Both the position numbers and the translations under genes were made by a program. The notes beneath the pieces are model-generated. The model was given only the letters and a program-made list of their open reading frames with translations. It searched no databases and was not told the origin of the DNA. A stretch of DNA of 33,649 nucleotides from Candidatus Nitricultor lacus (GTDB lineage: Bacteria; Atribacterota; Atribacteria; Atribacterales; Atribacteraceae). The stretch covers positions 1 to 33,649 of the forward strand of contig SKXZ01000199.1 of the NCBI GenBank assembly GCA_007128145.1, read 5' to 3'. Shown here piece by piece: positions 29,995 to 33,649 of this stretch. Numbering within the stretch: position 1 is the first letter of the stretch; each line of letters begins with the position of its first letter.

Positions 29995-32214
29995 ATGTCA
30001 AAATTAATTGCTAAAGCAGCCATTCGTGGGGCTCACCGGTATTTCACGCAGGCCAAAAAAGAGCTGGAACAAGCTGTGGTTTCTCATGGACCGGAAGAAA
30101 ACATAGGATTCCCCAATACCGCTTATCACCTCCCATTAATCCTGGCTTTGACTGGCATGGAAGTCAAAACATTAGCGGATGCACAGAATGCTTTACAATA
30201 TGCTGGAAAATTACTTCCTGAACTCCCAGCTGACAGCCTGTGGTTACCTTACCTGGGACACACGCTCGATGCTGGAATTGCCACCCTTATAGCCGAGGAG
30301 ATAATCGAAGCTCTGAAATACTTTAACGGATACGAACCGCAAGAACCCTGGCTGGGTTTCACTAACGACTCCATCCTGCGAACGCAGGGAATCAAGCTTG
30401 TTGACGGCCGCATGCCCGGGTTCGCCGCTTGCGTAGGGGCTCTCCCCACGAATGAACAAGCAGTAGAACTGGCCCGCTCCTTCCAGGAGAGGAGCATACT
30501 GGTGTTCATGTTCTCCAGCAGTGGTGGAAAAAGCATGGCCGAGCAGCTGTATGAAGAGGGGATTGAAATGAATTGGGACACCTATCTCATCCCCTATGGC
30601 AAGGACACATCAGCCGCCGTCTATGCGCTCAATTTCGCAGCCCGGGCAGCTATGACCTTCGGTGGAATCCGCCCCGGAGGATTGGAAGAAGCCCGGAAAA
30701 TCCTCCTGTACAACAAAGAACGGGTACATGCTTTCGTTTTGGCCCTGGGGAGAGATTTTGATCCGGGTCAAAACGGTGAACAGGTAATCACCGATGAAAA
30801 ATACGCCACAGCCGCAGGAGCAATCAATTTCGGTTTTCCGGTAATTGCCGACAGCAATATTCCCCAGATACTTCCACGTGGGATCTGCACTTATGAACAC
30901 GTTGTATCCGGTATTTCACTGGATCAGATAGTCAATAAGGCAGTCGAAGTGAGAGGATTGAAACTTAAGATCAGTGAAATCCCCATTCCTGTCCCATACG
31001 GAGCAGGCTTTGAAGGAGAAAGAGTACGCAAGGAACAAATGCAAATCCAATTTGGGGGAAAGTATACCGATGCCTTTGAAATACTTCGTGGCTTGCCCAT
31101 GAACGAGGTGAATGACGGCGCAATCGAGGTGATCGGTCCTGATATAGATAACGTCGAGGAAGGAACAGCTCTCCCCCTGGGGATAGTGGTAGAAGTCGCG
31201 GGAAGGAATTTCAAGGAGGATTTCGAAAGCGTGCTGGAAAGAAGAATACATCACTACCTTTGTTGTGCTTACGGAATTTTCCACATGGGCCAGCGGGACA
31301 TCCCCTGGATACGGGTAAGCAAAGAAGCCTTCCAAAAAGGATTCAGACTGAAACATTTTGGAGAAATCCTGGTAGCCAAATTTCACGACGAATTCTCTGC
31401 TATCGTGGATAAAATCCAAGTGAAACTGTATACGGACACAGCTAAGGTTCAGGAACTTTTGAAACAGGCAAAAGAAGTATATTACCAGCGGGATGAACGA
31501 ATAATGGGTATGCAGGATGAGGATGTGGATACCTTTTACTCATGTATTCTCTGCCAAAGTTACGCTCCGAACCATGTGTGCATAGTAACTCCCCAAAGGC
31601 TTGGGCTGTGTGGAGCTTACACCTGGGTCGATTGCGGAGCAAGCTTTGAAATGGACCCCCATGGTCCAAACCGGCCGGTAAAAAAGGGTGCCTGCCTCGA
31701 TGAGAAAAACGGGATTTTTGACGAGGTTAACCAGTATATCTCTCAAGCTTCCAATGGGAATCTGCAGCAGGTCAGCATGTATTCGATCATGGTTGATCCC
31801 CAGACTTCCTGCGGGTGTTTTGAAGTCATCGCCGCCGTCCTTCCTGAAACTAACGGCATTATGCTGGTTAATCGGGAATACCTTGAAGACACCCCCATTG
31901 GAATGAATTTTTCCACCATGGCCGGCGAGATAGGCGGAGGAATTCAAACCCCAGGATTTCTGGGAATCGGTAAACTCTACATATCCAGTGAAAAATTCGT
32001 TTCTGCTGAAGGTGGGATCAAAAGGGTGGTTTGGATGCCCCAACAACTCAAAGAAGAGGTAAAGGACAGGCTCCAAAAACGCCTGCAAGATATCGGAGAG
32101 CCGGAATTCCTGGACAAAATCGCCACTGAAAAAGACGCTACCACATCGGAAGAACTCCTGGAATTTTTACATAAAGTGAATCACCCTGTGCTGGAAATGG
32201 AAGCAATCATCTGA
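29995..32214 (+). CDS. acsB: Acetyl-CoA synthase (CO dehydrogenase/ACS alpha subunit)
   Basis: Condenses a methyl group, CO and CoA to acetyl-CoA at the nickel-iron A-cluster. The 739 residues are full length. Cysteines 517, 520, 529 and 539 (SCILCQSYAPNHVC...GLCGA) hold the 4Fe-4S cube, and Cys606-Gly-Cys608 (SCGCFEV) the distal nickel. Each is exactly 11 residues later than the Moorella numbering 506/509/518/528 and 595/597, so the A-cluster is intact. The N-terminal domain (FPNTAYHLP, FMFSSSGGKS) that contacts CO dehydrogenase is present, so this is a bacterial rather than an archaeal short form. The gene heads a plus-strand operon with acsC 24 bases downstream. The CO dehydrogenase gene acsA is not upstream of it. 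Confidence 0.98.
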   Translation: MSKLIAKAAIRGAHRYFTQAKKELEQAVVSHGPEENIGFPNTAYHLPLILALTGMEVKTLADAQNALQYAGKLLPELPADSLWLPYLGHTLDAGIATLIAEEIIEALKYFNGYEPQEPWLGFTNDSILRTQGIKLVDGRMPGFAACVGALPTNEQAVELARSFQERSILVFMFSSSGGKSMAEQLYEEGIEMNWDTYLIPYGKDTSAAVYALNFAARAAMTFGGIRPGGLEEARKILLYNKERVHAFVLALGRDFDPGQNGEQVITDEKYATAAGAINFGFPVIADSNIPQILPRGICTYEHVVSGISLDQIVNKAVEVRGLKLKISEIPIPVPYGAGFEGERVRKEQMQIQFGGKYTDAFEILRGLPMNEVNDGAIEVIGPDIDNVEEGTALPLGIVVEVAGRNFKEDFESVLERRIHHYLCCAYGIFHMGQRDIPWIRVSKEAFQKGFRLKHFGEILVAKFHDEFSAIVDKIQVKLYTDTAKVQELLKQAKEVYYQRDERIMGMQDEDVDTFYSCILCQSYAPNHVCIVTPQRLGLCGAYTWVDCGASFEMDPHGPNRPVKKGACLDEKNGIFDEVNQYISQASNGNLQQVSMYSIMVDPQTSCGCFEVIAAVLPETNGIMLVNREYLEDTPIGMNFSTMAGEIGGGIQTPGFLGIGKLYISSEKFVSAEGGIKRVVWMPQQLKEEVKDRLQKRLQDIGEPEFLDKIATEKDATTSEELLEFLHKVNHPVLEMEAII

Positions 32215-32238
32215 TTCAAGATACAAGGGAGGATATCC

Positions 32239-33588
32239 ATGCCCAAAAAGCTAACCGGCATCGAAATTTATAAGCTGTTACCCAAGACCAACTGCGGGGA
32301 TTGTAATCTCCCCACCTGTATGGCTTTTGCTATGCAAGTGGCTGCTAAAAAGAAAGCCCTGGAATCGTGCCCCCATGTTTCAGAAGAGGCCAAGGAAGCT
32401 TTGGGCGAAGCCCAGGCACCCCCCATGCGTACCGTGAAAATTGGAAGTGGAAAAAAAGAATTCACAATGGGAGGAGAAACGGTACTTTTCCGTCACGAAG
32501 AAAAGTTTCACCATCCAACCGGTGTAGCGATCCGGGTACCAGATAACATGACGAAAGAAGAGCTCCAGGGACATATTCACAATATCAACCAGTTACACTT
32601 CGTGCGTGCCGGGGAAGAGCTAGGCATCAATTTATTGGCCGTAGAACACCGTGACGGAGACAAGGGTAAATTTGCAGAAACCGTAAAAGAAGTCATGGCC
32701 CTCTCCGATTTACCCCTCCTGTTGGTGTGTTCTGAGACATCAGTATTACAGCCTGCACTGGAAGCGGCGGGCAATAGTCGTCCCTTGATTTGTTCTGCTA
32801 CCGCTGATAATTGGGAAGAAATGGCCTCCCTGGCTACTCAATACCAGGCTCCTCTAACCGTGAAGTGTAATACATTGGAGGAATGTGCCGATCTCACCGC
32901 AAAAATAAAAGAAAAAGGGGTGGAGGACATATGCCTTGACCTCACGGGCGATACTTTTTTACAGAGTTTCTCGAATTTGATCATGACTCGCCGGTTGAGT
33001 CTTGAAAAGTCTTTTCGGCCCCTCGGGTACCCTACACTTGTTTTTCCCACGTCACATCAACCCTTTGAAAGAGCAGCCGAAGCCACTGCCTGCATCTGTA
33101 AATACTGCAGTATCGTAGTTCTTGAAAAAGGAGACAGCTGGGAACTTCTTCCTGTTTTGACTGTTCGCCAAAACATTTACACTGATCCCCAGGTTCCCAA
33201 TGCCATTGAAGCTAGGCTTTACAAAATCGGTGAACCAGGACCCGAAGCTCCCGTTCTCCTTACCACGAATTTTGCCCTTACCTATTTCACGGTAGCCGGA
33301 GAAGTGGAGAGCAGTAAAACCTCCTGTTTTGTTTCAGTAGTGGATACCGGTGGACTCGGTGTCCTCAACGCTTACGCAGATGACAAACTCACACCGGAGG
33401 TGGTCATTAAAACAATCCAGGAACAGGGAGCATTGGAACAGGTGCAACATAAAAAAATAATAATCCCCGGCCTGGTTGCAGTTTTACGAATGGAGATCCA
33501 GGAAGAAACAGGCTGGGAAGTGATCATCGGCCCCGAGGAAGCTGCTGGCTTGCCAACCTTTTTGCGAAATGAATGGAGAGCATCTTAA
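32239..33588 (+). CDS. acsC: Corrinoid iron-sulfur protein, large subunit
   Basis: Carries the methyl group on its cobalamin from AcsE to AcsB. It has 449 residues. The N-terminal 4Fe-4S motif Cys19-x2-Cys22-x4-Cys27-x16-Cys44 (TNCGDCNLPTCMAFA) is the reductant site that keeps cobalt active. A TIM barrel follows, and a C-terminal B12-binding domain (LTTNFALTYFTVAGEVES, VVDTGGLGVL) ends the protein. The ribosome site GGGAGG lies about 9 bases upstream of the ATG. The stop overlaps the next start as TAATG. The small subunit acsD should be nearby but is outside the window. Confidence 0.97.
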   Translation: MPKKLTGIEIYKLLPKTNCGDCNLPTCMAFAMQVAAKKKALESCPHVSEEAKEALGEAQAPPMRTVKIGSGKKEFTMGGETVLFRHEEKFHHPTGVAIRVPDNMTKEELQGHIHNINQLHFVRAGEELGINLLAVEHRDGDKGKFAETVKEVMALSDLPLLLVCSETSVLQPALEAAGNSRPLICSATADNWEEMASLATQYQAPLTVKCNTLEECADLTAKIKEKGVEDICLDLTGDTFLQSFSNLIMTRRLSLEKSFRPLGYPTLVFPTSHQPFERAAEATACICKYCSIVVLEKGDSWELLPVLTVRQNIYTDPQVPNAIEARLYKIGEPGPEAPVLLTTNFALTYFTVAGEVESSKTSCFVSVVDTGGLGVLNAYADDKLTPEVVIKTIQEQGALEQVQHKKIIIPGLVAVLRMEIQEETGWEVIIGPEEAAGLPTFLRNEWRAS

Positions 33589-33649
33589 TGTCTCAAACCA
33601 GGGTGAGAGTGGCATTTTTACCCAACAATGAAGTAATCGAAACCGAACG
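33588..33649 (+). CDS. acsV: Start of a probable corrinoid-activating ferredoxin/ASKHA protein (AcsV/RACo type), cut by window end
   Basis: Only 20 complete codons are present: MSQTRVRVAFLPNNEVIETE. The pattern VRVAFLPNN-VIETE resembles the first strands of the 2Fe-2S ferredoxin domain that opens the reductive activator of the corrinoid iron-sulfur protein. That gene follows acsC in Moorella and other acetogens. The ATG overlaps the acsC stop, and GGAGAG precedes it. The call rests mainly on position. AcsD starts differently in the proteins I know. Confidence 0.5.
   Translation, partial: MSQTRVRVAFLPNNEVIETE

Overview
The window comes from a strictly anaerobic bacterium with an acetogen-type (reductive acetyl-CoA, Wood-Ljungdahl) metabolism based on tetrahydrofolate. 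The evidence is a run of formate-THF ligase, methylene-THF reductase (MetV/MetF), methyl-THF:corrinoid methyltransferase, acetyl-CoA synthase and corrinoid iron-sulfur protein genes, plus a V-type (archaeal-style) ATPase and many 4Fe-4S and flavin proteins. Shine-Dalgarno sites are strong, starts are often GTG or TTG, and genes overlap by ATGA or GTGA, as in Firmicutes-like or Atribacterota-like anaerobes. The sequence alone does not fix the phylum. I see no tRNA, rRNA, CRISPR array, insertion sequence or phage gene.

Layout. (1) 1-1571, minus: start of a V-type ATPase operon (subunit H/G-like, then subunit I, cut by the window edge). It is divergent from a small flavodoxin (1717-2193, plus). 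(2) 2265-8077, minus: de novo purine genes purS-purQ-purL-purF, preceded by a Gfo/Idh/MocA-type oxidoreductase. (3) 8078-9651: two unrecognised genes, a palindromic element built of 7-base repeats, and a regulatory gap. (4) 9652-11967, plus: a secreted mosaic protein (carboxypeptidase-regulatory-like domains, HEAT, Pro/Glu linkers, NHL repeats) that ends 6 bases from the end of the oppositely oriented acetogenesis operon. (5) 11974-28512, minus: a 16.5 kb tightly packed operon, in transcription order fhs, two HdrA-like halves, a divergent mvhD-like gene, metV, metF, hdrC-like, a giant fused hdrA, flxD, flxC, flxB, flxA, folC, acsE. (6) 28701-29342, minus: a corrinoid protein with its own terminator. 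(7) 29376-29994: a long leader with a predicted RNA pseudoknot. (8) 29995-33649, plus: acsB, acsC and the first codons of a probable corrinoid-activator gene.

How the genes may work together. Fhs, MetF/MetV and AcsE act along the methyl branch. AcsC carries the methyl group on its corrinoid and AcsB assembles acetyl-CoA. The carbon monoxide dehydrogenase catalytic subunit, AcsD, FolD and FchA are not in the window. The most interesting part is the electron machinery next to metVF. A full FlxABCD NADH-oxidoreductase module, an HdrC without HdrB, a 1501-residue HdrA with a GltD/NfnB-like NAD(P)H module inserted in it and a second HdrA copy fused behind it, and a second HdrA-like unit split over two genes all lie in one operon. 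I infer a flavin-based electron-bifurcating complex that couples NAD(P)H oxidation to methylene-THF and ferredoxin reduction, with MetVF in place of the disulfide-reducing HdrB.
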